Of a stretch of 32,804 nt of DNA, positions 25,901 through 32,804 are shown in pieces. The DNA is from Acidobacteriota bacterium (lineage in GTDB: Bacteria > Acidobacteriota > UBA890 > WLXD01). The translations under genes and the position numbers were made by a program. Within the stretch, counting starts at the first letter, position 1; the number at the start of each line of letters is the position of its first letter. The stretch is taken from NCBI GenBank assembly GCA_029263295.1, contig JAJCXT010000052.1:1-32804 (forward strand), given 5' to 3'. The notes beneath the pieces were generated by a model. It was not told the DNA's origin, made no database searches, and saw only the letters and a list, made by a program, of their open reading frames with translations.

Positions 25901-28636
25901 GTCGGTACCGCCGGGACGACCTACGAGGTGATCGGGCTCCTCGACAACAAGAACACCGCGTCGGTGCGCATGGAGTCAGCGGTCGGGAAGTACTACGGGT
26001 CCGAGGCGCAACACGATTGTGTCGACTGGATGGAGCGTCTCCGTGGGCTGGAAGGCCAGACTTGGCTGCACCGGGTCGAGAAGACCCGGCGCGACGCGCG
26101 TGTGCTGAACATCTACGAGGGCACCAATGAGGTGCAGCGGTTCCTGGTGCTCAAGGACCTCGTGCAGCGGGTCCTGCCGGCGCTCCAGAAAGAGGTGCCA
26201 GCGCCTCCCTCGACGGACCTCGAGTACGCCGATCTGGCGCTCGAGCTTCACGCGGCTCAGCGCGCACTGCAGGGGCACCTGGAGACGGCGGTCGGTCGTT
26301 TCGGCCAGCTGGTGTGGGCGAACGTCGGCGCGCAGCCGTGTTTCTTCCGGCTGACGGAGATCGCCGGTCTGACCAAGGTCATCGACACCGTGCTGTATCG
26401 CCTCGAGTGGTGTGCCAGGCACGACGTTCCGGCGGACTATCGCGAACGGCTCGAGCGCGCCGGGAGGCAATACGTACTGCGGGCGCTGTCGCGGATCCGA
26501 GCGCTGGAGCGACGTTATGAACTCTCGTACCAGTACCTGATCGCGGGTCGCTATTCGCCAGAGACGGAACTCGGAACGCTTTCGCTCGAAGAAGACGGTG
26601 CGCCGTCCGAACGCTGGGGCCAGTTGCCGGAGCGCATGCGCCCGAGCGCCCCAGCGCAGCCGCTGCCTGCGGCGGTGGAGGTCGCGCTGTTGCTACGGCC
26701 TGTGCCGATGGATGCGCCGCATCCACGGCTTGGCGAAGGTCGCTTCGTGGAGCCCTTCCGGGTCATCAACCCCGCCGACGCAGCGGCGCTGTCGATGGCA
26801 CTGGCACTAAAGCAGCGCGATCCGGACAGCGTTCGCGTTACCGCTTATGCGGTTGCCGGCAAGGATGCTCCGGGCATACTGCGCGACGCGCTTGCCCGCG
26901 GCGTCGATCACGCCGTGCACATCGACACCGGCGAGGCGCCGCTGCTGCGCTACGACGCCCGACTCGTTGCCAAGGCGTTTGTTGCGGCGCAGGGCGACGG
27001 CGCCTCCACGATCGTTCTGTGCGGAGATACTGCAGCTGACACGGGACAGAACGCCATGGCTTCGTTTGTCGCGTCGCTTGCCGGGCGCGAGCTCGTAGAC
27101 GGTGTCGAATCGGTCGATTGGAACGCGGCTGGCGATGCGCTCGTGGTGGGTGGCGCCAACTGGGAGGGGCGCGAACTCGAGTACGCGCTGCCGGTGGTGC
27201 TGAGCACGACGAGTGCTGCGGAGGCCGAAAGCCCCTACAGCGTGCTCGCCGTGCTGCGTGCGGCGGCGGTCGAGATCCGGCGCCTGCCAGCCGACGAGCT
27301 GGTTGGAGGCCTGGCCGCGCTCGACATCACGCACTCGCCACGCGCCGGAACCGTCGGCGCGGGCGCCTCTGTGGCGATCGATACCCCGGAGGATGCCGTG
27401 ACCCTGGTGATGCAGATGGTAGGCGAGGCGGGTCGCGCGGTCGGCGCGGAGGTGACTTCCTATGCAGGCCGTCTGATGAGTCTTGGCGAGCAGAACCAGG
27501 ACGACGCCGTGAGCTGCGTGTTCATGTCGTCACCGGCGACCCAAAACGACGCGAGCGGCGGTTCGCGGTCTGAACTGGAAGCAGCCGCGCGAATGGCGGC
27601 GGCACTCGGACTGCCGCTCGACGTGGTCGTTCCGGTCGACGGTGACGAGGCCGCGGCCGCGGCCGCGGCAGGCGCGGTGCTCGATGCCGTTGCGCCCCGG
27701 CGAGTAATCCTGGTAACGGAGCCGGGACTCGCGGCATTCGGTACGCGCGGTCACCTCGAGTGGCTCGAAGAGTTGTGGGCCATGTACCGCGGCCGGCCGC
27801 AGTGGTTGCTTGGTACCGTCTGGGCCAACGATCTGTTCGCGCGCTTCGCGACCAGGGTAACCACTTCCGCCGAGGCGGGTCGTTGCTGGAACTGGGGCAA
27901 CGTGGAGACCCTCGCGAGAGGTCCGAACGACGCTGCTAACTCGGCGAACGGCGACGGTCTGTACGCGTCCAACGGCGTCTATGGTGGCGCGGCACGCGTC
28001 GGCGTGCGGCTACCGACCGGTGGCGGGCTGCGACTGCTGACCCTGACGAATGCCGTTGACGTGCAGCTGGATGACGCCGACCAAGCCCCGGTTGCGAGCG
28101 AGCCTGAGGTGTTCCGTTGGACGCCACAGCTCCAGTACACGCTCGAGTCGGATGCGCTCGCCGAGTTGATGGCAGGGCTCGGCGGCGCCGGCGATGGCCT
28201 GGAGCACGCCGAGTTCCTCATCGACTTCGGCTACGGCGCCGGTGGCCGTGACGGGCTGGACCAACTCGCCGAGCCGCTGCGGGAGTTGTTCGCTCAGGAT
28301 CTGGGTCTCGATCGGGTCATGGTGGGTGCGACGCGCAAGGTCACACAGGACCTGGAGCTGCTGCCGATGGATCGTCAGATCGGTCAAACGGGCGCGGCCG
28401 TCAACCCGCGCCTGATTGTCGCTCTGGCGGTGTCCGGCGCGCCGCAGCACCTGGACTACATCGGCGAGCGCGCGACCATCCTGTCGTTCAATATCGATCC
28501 TGAAGCGCCGCTCATGAAGCTCAATGAGCATCGCCCCAAGCCGGTCGTGCACCCGATCGTCGGGGACGTGTGGGACACGGTGCCGCGCTTTCTCGAAGGT
28601 CTCCGCCGCGAGCTCGAGGCTGAGGAAGACGAGTAG
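19994..28636 (+). CDS. Giant FixC/ETF-QO - FixX - ACAD - ACAD - ETF-beta - ETF-alpha fusion
   Basis: One uninterrupted frame of 2880 residues. ATG 19994 is chosen because the FAD-binding fold starts at once (GxGxxG at 15-20) and AGG lies 7 bases upstream. Visible domains: (1) 1 to about 480, FixC/ETF-QO flavoprotein (CYTVLRPVYDRYL, QGVKEVISLHPD, GGFIYTNRDSISLGF); (2) about 480-650, linker with hydrophobic segments (around 461-490 and 591-607); (3) about 650-735, FixX-like 4Fe-4S domain, Cys691, 715, 718, 721; (4) about 735-905, helical; (5) about 905-1300, ACAD-like, with L1271 where the catalytic Glu belongs, then helices to about 1395; (6) about 1437-2210, second ACAD with ALTEPTAGSD (1704-1713), LLNGAKMWITNG and catalytic-type E2042 (IYEGTNEVQR), plus a VLCAD-like helical tail; (7) about 2228-2430, ETF-beta/FixA; (8) about 2445-2880, ETF-alpha/FixB with GATRK (2778-2782) and QIGQTG (2795-2800). 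Inferred role: acyl-CoA oxidation with internal transfer of electrons through ETF to membrane quinone. Coupled bifurcation as in FixABCX is an alternative. Confidence 0.93.
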   Translation: MTTLPPDRFDVIVVGAGPAGVTAAMALGKAGFSVLVCEAGIFPGAENWSGAVYFAENLERPDVFGREVVERAPYERRLVERGAYLYNGHSLVGASLKSPDVFRSCYTVLRPVYDRYLAEVAREQGVVLACETTVQSLIRHDGRVIGVHTERGPAYADVVFLAEGDASHLVTQEGYERVSGDAQAEGAPHFLQGVKEVISLHPDIIEQRFGLAPGDGAAMEMLLRNASRNGRTVRLNMGGFIYTNRDSISLGFVLPLDNLKDHFEGSHNLLMEWYKQLPEVARLLDGGEMSSYGAKLIRSGGLREIPRLVDDGLAIGGAASGIGVDFPYPNFTGPATAMGLYFARAVQAIASEHGGPGAKTNPTNSPYTEEALRKSYLAQVERSHYYRNVEYLRDWPAYIERTQFFFDRQLDIVNSAAVAVSRPDRGALRRWWDLTRVLRRALPANKVGEVRADVRNLMSTVDFWGMVGAAVTPGNVVRVLWNTIGALLPFNSDARMGATEPHGYLATSGVAEATAQDGSRLRGIFRVAAGAEQPGRPPLLLRWFWRRFGGALASAFSEVYRNDDVDIGDKLRAAARVVGGRASIWDIAAKLGLGVALGLTWAAQALVEWFQQRVLSWDLSRFREVPVNKFMASNRERIRLDDNRVPPSMPIENKLGTITYREGHTSHIKVMWPDDMAARHNITGSPLWNICPAKVYEVRRNRAGHPGVIVNFDNCIKCETCWRATDDVHWSRATKQRLVYQVYTPAQTELHEYLDAREEPRPRLGQGRAFSDSVVDSIETVELAADGVAAVARLTAALERTCGAFDAFADDLHSSPLALEAGRRAHLAALAEAAAESFAKAEEIWSGARCGEVRAACGADVQALWEDAAKRLDECVAHVLARRFFWAELIGRQLEDHHFAIIEAACAACVGRVPTAADGTADADMARWRDALAWRGLEAEGAAFDAARTALRDGAARVFDTHALRDIDRGAELSEEQLAWLWEQAGSVGATGASRRREILLEELAAVDPSLSYLVGSHLLAADLLIAAGHAAPQHWLALVHGGQRAIVDGRLSVTADFVPTAAAKQFVVVVGDEGVLIDAGHPGVELRDVGTVGLIGAGVRRLGVRELEVGTRFNVADQLDSVSLETPAAGEPWAGMLRHTVGALAATVRGAGDYLLDRARDHASGRVQFPGSFEDEGGRDTIAKFGAVKHMLAEMEAHRYVLETAAMGDIAGDDAWTDRAVVKVLAADAFGPGERSFTYLTGQLFGGTAFSEDDVIAKFYRDSAPYRFMLGHDDALRVEIGRRRLAASALVPISEVENGWLERAAATAVLAEPASRLTTSLHILEAWATEAGGATEDLLLHAAGTMVVRALAVKAVLVRAARRLEAGIPSLALVEAARLLADRLVAEAPTLVEEPALERQTIAAGDDLLVYGDLLPAPSIPDAESYKSVYTDERPHGSGEWLLRGFDPEHQRYVPEILSNDAQLLALWNDLEAEFRERYVDHEYDGLPYGRWLEKLHLIPQEDLDYMVERGFMRMPIPASYGGEAALKAEYYILCMLIGRYGDAALSLAIMGNTSIGTTPTMIGLQQDLPRARAELERVREHPEVLGEIGDGIDGVLAMMQRPDVDSITAACTEVGGVVRKRIGRSMVLRYVGAGFLRAFAKAGRAGKLRDLGGFEAGLREARELLDGILAGVDERLREYPRRERAHEFFLQTISAGYISAFALTEPTAGSDSGGVKTTARPERRRVRRDEDGVLWFWLDEENQKERRYVLDADRIEFDYDGRRRLYRYSDEAAAAPIDHSEYDYEKDSPERMRSYMHGDRRVYFADIAQLRPDEKGDLCYQYWLLNGAKMWITNGRFCHCMALYALTAPEGVTGFMVDRHAEGMVVGADEEKLGQRGSPTNELSLNNVRVPRENIIGFRGRGQVNALETLNTGRAGLCVTTHSLIQEMVEDANIYLTGQTLPRFPYEPRGEARPLERYWMGRLAEELVGTAGTTYEVIGLLDNKNTASVRMESAVGKYYGSEAQHDCVDWMERLRGLEGQTWLHRVEKTRRDARVLNIYEGTNEVQRFLVLKDLVQRVLPALQKEVPAPPSTDLEYADLALELHAAQRALQGHLETAVGRFGQLVWANVGAQPCFFRLTEIAGLTKVIDTVLYRLEWCARHDVPADYRERLERAGRQYVLRALSRIRALERRYELSYQYLIAGRYSPETELGTLSLEEDGAPSERWGQLPERMRPSAPAQPLPAAVEVALLLRPVPMDAPHPRLGEGRFVEPFRVINPADAAALSMALALKQRDPDSVRVTAYAVAGKDAPGILRDALARGVDHAVHIDTGEAPLLRYDARLVAKAFVAAQGDGASTIVLCGDTAADTGQNAMASFVASLAGRELVDGVESVDWNAAGDALVVGGANWEGRELEYALPVVLSTTSAAEAESPYSVLAVLRAAAVEIRRLPADELVGGLAALDITHSPRAGTVGAGASVAIDTPEDAVTLVMQMVGEAGRAVGAEVTSYAGRLMSLGEQNQDDAVSCVFMSSPATQNDASGGSRSELEAAARMAAALGLPLDVVVPVDGDEAAAAAAAGAVLDAVAPRRVILVTEPGLAAFGTRGHLEWLEELWAMYRGRPQWLLGTVWANDLFARFATRVTTSAEAGRCWNWGNVETLARGPNDAANSANGDGLYASNGVYGGAARVGVRLPTGGGLRLLTLTNAVDVQLDDADQAPVASEPEVFRWTPQLQYTLESDALAELMAGLGGAGDGLEHAEFLIDFGYGAGGRDGLDQLAEPLRELFAQDLGLDRVMVGATRKVTQDLELLPMDRQIGQTGAAVNPRLIVALAVSGAPQHLDYIGERATILSFNIDPEAPLMKLNEHRPKPVVHPIVGDVWDTVPRFLEGLRRELEAEEDE
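27649..27669 (+). repeat. Short GGCCGC hexamer repeat in the ETF-alpha region
   Basis: Three perfect GGCCGC copies plus a partial fourth encode a run of alanines (EAAAAAAAG) inside the ETF-alpha part of the fusion. The hexamer length keeps the frame if copy number changes. It is probably a simple low-complexity linker. Confidence 0.6.
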
Positions 28637-28642
28637 CGGAAT

Positions 28643-28656
28643 CGGCCCGGGGGCCG
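28643..28656. terminator. Small GC hairpin between converging genes
   Basis: CGGCC/GGCCG with a 4-base loop lies seven bases after the fusion-gene stop and before the converging patatin gene. There is no U-tract on either strand, so termination activity is uncertain. Confidence 0.25.
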
Positions 28657-28685
28657 GCTGGCGGACAGTCGGGTGGCGCGAGTCG

Positions 28686-30833
28686 CTACTGCCAGCCGAT
28701 CGAGATGTACAGACGGTTACGTCCCGCCTCGGCCCAGCCGTAGTCGAACTGGACAGGCCCCATGGGAGTCGCGACGGTCGTGCCAAACCCGAACCCGCTG
28801 ATGGCGTCGGCCCGCCCGATGTCGCCGGGCTCCTCCCAGACGCCACCGATACCGACGCGCGCGTATACGCGCACGATCGAAAAGGGATCGTAGCCAATCG
28901 TCACCGAACCGGCAGCGGCTTGTCGACCCCAGAGTTCTTCGCGCGCTACGCCTGGGATCAGCTCCGGGCCGCCGAGAATGAACCACTCCGATACCGGCAG
29001 CTCGCCCGACGAGAAGCCATAACGAGCACGGCCTTCGAGGACCACGGGGCCGAGGCCACGCGCCAGGCGCAGGGTGGAGTCGATGCGCCAGTACGAGGAT
29101 GTGGCACCGAGACCCTCCTCGTTACGCTCCGCCAACGCCTCTACGCGGAACCCTCGGCGCGGCTGCGTCAGCGACTCGAGGCTGTCCCATACGTAGCGCC
29201 CGAACAGCGTGCGCATGGTCTCCCTGCTTTCCGGGTACGCCAGGCCGAGACGTTCGTGGATATCGACGGTGCCCATAAGGATGCCCGCCTGCCCGAGGTG
29301 GTTGCTGCCGAGTTGTATGTCGGCGGCGAGGCGGACGTGGAACCTCTCAAACTCGGCGCGATTCACGAACTCGAGATCGCGAAAGAACCGCGGTCGCTCA
29401 TTGTGGTATTCGACATCTACCAGATAGCCGAAGTGGGCGCCGAACAGCTGCTCGCCGCGCAAGCCCACGTCGAGGATCAGATCACGCCCGCTGGCGAAGG
29501 CGCTTAGCTGGATGCGTTCGCCACCGCCGAACGGGTCGCGCGTTTCGAAGCGCACGAATGCCTGTGCCTGGTCGTCGCTGTGGTACGCGAGTCCGATGTC
29601 GGCCGTCTGCCGGTACTGCTCGGCGACCTGGATCTCGACCGCAATCGAGTTGTCGTCGGCCGTCTTGATGTCGACCCAGGCACCCTGCACCAGACTCGTC
29701 GAGTACAGATGGTCGAGGGCGTGGAGAGCGTCTTCCAATTCGAACCGCCGATCGACGTGCAGGTCGCTCTCACGGATCAGGAAACGATCCGAAAGGTAGG
29801 TATTCCCGACGACCTCGATGTGGCCCAATCGGCGGTCACCAAATGCCGCCGCGCCAAGCGGGGGCGCGCGCTGTGGCCGGCCTGTCCGGTACTCCTGCGG
29901 AATCTGACCGAGCATTGCCTCCGTCGCTTCACGTCCGCGCTGCACGAGCCTCTCGAGCGAGGAGTAGTCACTGAAGCTGTGATCGTCGAGTTGCGGCGTG
30001 ATCACGAGATCCGCGTCCGCCGCGTGCTCGCGGTTCTTCGTGTCGAACAGGAGATCGATGATGCGCCGGGTCACGCCGACGATATCGGGATCGACGTCGG
30101 GGTCGATGGGAGTCTGTACATCCACAGCGATCACGTACCGGGCGCCCATCTGGCGGGCCAGGTCCACCGGCAGGTTGTCGACCAGACCGCCATCGACCAG
30201 CAGGTATTCGCCCCACTCCACCGGTGGGTAGGCGATGGGGACCGACATGCTCGCGCGTACTGCCCGCGCCAGGTCACCTCGATCCATGACCACCTGGCTA
30301 CCGGTGCGCAGGTCCATGCCGACGGTGCGGAAGGGAATCGGCAGGCGATCGAAGTCGCGCCTGGCGGCGAATCCGGATGGCGCCAACCGGGCCACTAATG
30401 CGTTGTTCAGCCCGCCGTCGTGCAGGACGCCGCGCGGGAAGCGCAAACCGTCGCCGTCGAAGCCGATCCGTAGTGCCGTGCGTTGTTGCTCGAGCCTGTG
30501 CATGATCGGCATCGAGGCACGGTTCATCGGCTCCGTATAGAGGTTGCGCCACGTCATCGCGTTGATCATCGCGTCGATTTCTTCAAGCGGGAAGCCGGCA
30601 GCGTAGAGGGCGCCGACGATAGCTCCCATGCTCGCCCCCGCCACACAGTCCGGGCGAATCCCGTTCTCCTCGAGGACCTGGAGGACGCCCACGTGAGCCG
30701 CGCCGCGGGCGCCGCCACCGCTCAAAACGAGGCCGAGCGCACACGCCGTCTCCGGCGCGGTTTCCTGGCCGAGCGTGGGCCAGGCAAGCGTGCCGAGCAG
30801 TAGTATTGTGGCCAGCCGCATCGTAATCGTCAT
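28686..30833 (-). CDS. PlpD-like patatin phospholipase with POTRA and outer-membrane beta-barrel
   Basis: The product is about 715 residues. After a signal peptide (LATILLLGTLAWPTLGQ) comes a patatin domain with the oxyanion-hole motif SGGGARGAAHVG, the nucleophile elbow GASMG (Ser68) and the catalytic DGG (Asp214). This is the Ser-Asp dyad of patatin-like lipases. A POTRA-like segment follows (about 345-410: GHIEVVGNTYLSDRFLIRES), then an Omp85/BamA-type barrel of alternating strands to the C-terminus. This is the layout of type Vd autotransporters such as PlpD, in which the lipase is exported through its own barrel. The last residues are ISIGWQ, so the usual terminal aromatic is penultimate. 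ATG 30833 is chosen; ATGs at 30887 and 30821 are alternatives, and none has a strong ribosome-binding site. It is divergent from the gene at 30905. Confidence 0.92.
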   Translation of the reverse strand: MTITMRLATILLLGTLAWPTLGQETAPETACALGLVLSGGGARGAAHVGVLQVLEENGIRPDCVAGASMGAIVGALYAAGFPLEEIDAMINAMTWRNLYTEPMNRASMPIMHRLEQQRTALRIGFDGDGLRFPRGVLHDGGLNNALVARLAPSGFAARRDFDRLPIPFRTVGMDLRTGSQVVMDRGDLARAVRASMSVPIAYPPVEWGEYLLVDGGLVDNLPVDLARQMGARYVIAVDVQTPIDPDVDPDIVGVTRRIIDLLFDTKNREHAADADLVITPQLDDHSFSDYSSLERLVQRGREATEAMLGQIPQEYRTGRPQRAPPLGAAAFGDRRLGHIEVVGNTYLSDRFLIRESDLHVDRRFELEDALHALDHLYSTSLVQGAWVDIKTADDNSIAVEIQVAEQYRQTADIGLAYHSDDQAQAFVRFETRDPFGGGERIQLSAFASGRDLILDVGLRGEQLFGAHFGYLVDVEYHNERPRFFRDLEFVNRAEFERFHVRLAADIQLGSNHLGQAGILMGTVDIHERLGLAYPESRETMRTLFGRYVWDSLESLTQPRRGFRVEALAERNEEGLGATSSYWRIDSTLRLARGLGPVVLEGRARYGFSSGELPVSEWFILGGPELIPGVAREELWGRQAAAGSVTIGYDPFSIVRVYARVGIGGVWEEPGDIGRADAISGFGFGTTVATPMGPVQFDYGWAEAGRNRLYISIGWQ

Positions 30834-30904
30834 CCAGGGCTCGGGATTAGAGTCGGGGACGTGACTGAGTCGGTAGAATCGAGGCATAGTACTTGAACGA
30901 CACT

Positions 30905-31960
30905 ATGAAGAACTTCTTGCGCTCACCCGACGCCCTCCGCCACGCTGGCCCAATGCTCCTGATCGCCGCGACGGTTTCCGTTGCTGCGGCAGTCACCAGT
31001 GCGGCCGCGCAGGCCCCCGTGCCATCGCGGGCGCTGAGTTTCGACGTCGGTGAGCAGCGTCGCTACAGGATCGGCCCGGCGGAATCACTGGGGCTCGGCG
31101 AGTCCGCTGAGTGGTCGATCGCGCTCCGCAGCATCGTCGACGAGAACGGCGAGTGGGTGGCGAACTTCGAATTCGATCACGAGCGCTTCGAGGTGATACC
31201 GGGGTCCTTCGATCCCGCCGGCGGGCTGATGATCGTTAATGTGGAGGGACGGCTGCGCACGAATCTGGCGGGCTTCCCACTGTGGCTCGAATACACCCAG
31301 ACCTTCGATGCTGGAGCCGACGAGTGGTCGGACAACGGTCGACGCACCATCCGTTTCGTCTACGAAGGCGACGGCAAGTACCGCAAGTACATCAAGGCCG
31401 GTCGCCAGGATTGGGACTTCAAGATCGGCGTGCCCAAGTACAAGCACATGGACTTCGACATGCCGCGAGGCCTGTACCTCTACATGCCGACTGCGATCTC
31501 GTGTCTGGGGACCTCGCAAGATACGTGCATGGACCAGGAGCCGGCATTCGCGAACCCGGGCTTCCTCAGCATGATGGCGGCCGCGCTCGAAGAAATGGAA
31601 CCGAGCAAGCGTGAGTTCATGTTCTTCATGCCCGGTGGGCTTAGCCAGTCGCCGTTCATGCCGTTGGCGGGTGGCCGGTGGCTTTCCCAAGAGCGCAATC
31701 AGATCAACAACATGAAGCGTTACTTCGAGATCATGAAGATCGAGCTTGGCACCAGCTGGGACATCGAGGTCGGGCCGAAGAAGCTCCACGCGTGGGAAGT
31801 GGATCTTTGCTGCGGTATCGAACAGGCTTACATCGAGCCCGGCGGCAGGGTCGTGCGTGTGAATCTGGACACCACGTATACCAACTCCGACAAGCGCTAC
31901 ATACGCCTCGTATTCCCATTCGAGGAGTTCATGCTGAACGACGACCCGGTACTGCGGTAG
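30905..31960 (+). CDS. Exported protein of unknown function
   Basis: The 351-residue product has an N-terminal signal peptide (GPMLLIAATVSVAAAVTSAA, cleavage probably near AAAQAP). No family is recognised. The mature part is beta-rich in its first half (DEWSDNGRRTIRFVYEGDG, then KYRKYIKAG) and has four Cys residues in two groups (SCLGTSQDTC and LCCGIEQAY) that could form disulfides. Met and aromatic residues are frequent (EFMFFMPGGLSQSPFMPLAG). ATG 30905 is used; an in-frame TTG at 30893 would add four residues. The divergent gap to the patatin gene is only about 70 bases. It may be co-transcribed with the aminotransferase-like gene 79 bases downstream, although that gene has its own good ribosome-binding site. 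Confidence 0.75.
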   Translation: MKNFLRSPDALRHAGPMLLIAATVSVAAAVTSAAAQAPVPSRALSFDVGEQRRYRIGPAESLGLGESAEWSIALRSIVDENGEWVANFEFDHERFEVIPGSFDPAGGLMIVNVEGRLRTNLAGFPLWLEYTQTFDAGADEWSDNGRRTIRFVYEGDGKYRKYIKAGRQDWDFKIGVPKYKHMDFDMPRGLYLYMPTAISCLGTSQDTCMDQEPAFANPGFLSMMAAALEEMEPSKREFMFFMPGGLSQSPFMPLAGGRWLSQERNQINNMKRYFEIMKIELGTSWDIEVGPKKLHAWEVDLCCGIEQAYIEPGGRVVRVNLDTTYTNSDKRYIRLVFPFEEFMLNDDPVLR

Positions 31961-32039
31961 CCGGGCTCCTGTTGCACACCCGTCGCGTGGCGATACAATC
32001 CCGCCGTCCTCCGCGATGCTCTTGGCTTGAGGTGTCTGC

Positions 32040-32804
32040 ATGAATCGTCGTCATTTTCTCGGTGCCATGTCCTGGCCCGCTGCCGCCGCATGGAGCGGTG
32101 GTGCCTTCAACCCCGCCCGCACCGCTAGCGCGGCCGCGCTCTTCGATGAGATCGTCGCGCACCCGGGCACGGCCGAGGAGACGGTTGCCGACGAGTACTT
32201 CTGGAACCAGGTACGCCAGTCGTTCAGTTCCGAAGCCGGCATCATCAACCTGAATTCAGGCGGAGTGAGCCCCTCGCCGATTCCCGTCCAGGATGCGATG
32301 AAGCGGTATCTCGACTACTCGAACACGTCACCTACGTACGCCATGTGGCAGATCCTGGAGCCACAGCGCGAGCAGGTGCGCGAGCGGATGGCGCGCGAGT
32401 GGGACGTAGATGCCGAGGAGGTCGCGCTCGTACGCAACGCCTCCGAGGGGCTGCAGATCTGCCAGCTCGGGTTAGATCTGGAAGCCGGCGACGAGATCCT
32501 GACGACCAATCAGGATTACGGCCGGATGATCACCACCTGGAAGCAGCGCGAACGCCGCGAAGGGGTCGTGCTCAAGCAGATCTCGATTCCGGTGCCTGCC
32601 GAAGACGACGACGAGATCGTCCGTCTGTTCGAGTCCAACATCACGCCCCGGACCCGCGTCATTCACATGTGCCACATCATCAACCTGACCGGGCAGATCC
32701 TACCCGTGGCCAAGGTGACGAACATGGCGCGCAAGCGCGGCATTCCCGTGATTGTTGATGGCGCCCATGCGCTGGCGCACTTCGACTTCAAGATCTCGGA
32801 CCTG
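32040..32804 (+). CDS. Tat-exported class V aminotransferase-fold PLP enzyme, partial
   Basis: The 255 visible residues start at ATG 32040 after GAGGTG at a good distance; the gene runs past the right edge. The N-terminus MNRRHFLGAMSWPAAAAWSG is a twin-arginine signal (RRHFLG), so the folded, cofactor-loaded enzyme is probably exported to the periplasm. The body matches class V (NifS/CsdA-like) PLP enzymes: INLNSGGVSPSP, VALVRNASEGLQICQLGL, then the cofactor-binding Asp in VIVDGAHALAHFDF. The Schiff-base Lys should lie just beyond the window. Exported members are often annotated as isopenicillin-N epimerase-like, but the reaction is unknown. Confidence 0.88.
   Translation, partial: MNRRHFLGAMSWPAAAAWSGGAFNPARTASAAALFDEIVAHPGTAEETVADEYFWNQVRQSFSSEAGIINLNSGGVSPSPIPVQDAMKRYLDYSNTSPTYAMWQILEPQREQVRERMAREWDVDAEEVALVRNASEGLQICQLGLDLEAGDEILTTNQDYGRMITTWKQRERREGVVLKQISIPVPAEDDDEIVRLFESNITPRTRVIHMCHIINLTGQILPVAKVTNMARKRGIPVIVDGAHALAHFDFKISDL

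Noticed and set aside
19994..28636. Idea that the fusion is an artefact of joined neighbouring genes
   Set aside because: The frame stays open through all junctions with long in-frame linkers and uniform base composition, and no start codon with a good ribosome-binding site at module borders was noticed. Sequencing confirmation would still be useful.

Overview
This is a GC-rich, densely packed bacterial chromosomal window from a Gram-negative organism. Lipoprotein signals, an outer-membrane patatin/beta-barrel protein, minor type IV pilins of the PilV/PilW/PilX kind and an ETF:quinone-oxidoreductase-type module support an outer membrane and a respiratory quinone pool. The gene mix (DUF5666 lipoprotein, propeller-type sensor kinase, sortilin-like propeller, DUF885 lipoprotein, D-aminoacylase-family amidohydrolase) fits environmental Gammaproteobacteria or Acidobacteriota-like lineages. 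The phylum is an inference and is not proven by the sequence.

Layout. 1-844: a DUF5666 repeat lipoprotein, cut by the left edge, read leftward. 1088-2002: an exported SMP-30/NHL-type propeller. 2153-2227: tRNA-Glu(CTC) on the minus strand, with a UUCG-capped hairpin just downstream. 2336-6780 (minus): an apparent operon of a large propeller sensor histidine kinase, a NarL/LuxR-type response regulator and a small lipoprotein. 6978-10253 (plus): an exported sortilin/VPS10-like propeller, divergent from the kinase. 10250-12938 (minus): a prephenate/arogenate dehydrogenase, an MBL-fold hydrolase and MutY, tightly packed. 13133-14935 (plus): a DUF885 lipoprotein. 14954-18121 (minus): a minor-pilin operon (PilX-, PilV- and PilW-like) ending in a two-TM HAMP protein with no output domain. 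18280-19791 (minus): an exported D-aminoacylase-family amidohydrolase.

The centrepiece is 19994-28636 (plus), one uninterrupted 2880-residue reading frame. In order it contains a FixC/ETF-QO-like flavoprotein, a FixX-like 4Fe-4S domain, a degenerate acyl-CoA dehydrogenase (ACAD) domain without the catalytic Glu, a second ACAD domain with it, an ETF-beta/FixA domain and an ETF-alpha/FixB domain. This appears to put a whole acyl-CoA-to-quinone electron chain, normally spread over at least four separate proteins, on a single polypeptide. I do not know of a described protein with this architecture, and it is my candidate for the undescribed system.

The right end holds a PlpD-like patatin with POTRA and barrel (28686-30833, minus), an unrecognised exported protein (30905-31960, plus) and a Tat-exported class V aminotransferase-fold enzyme cut by the right edge (32040-32804, plus). 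Gaps between genes are all shorter than 300 bases. The many long ORFs opposite these genes are judged to be high-GC shadows.
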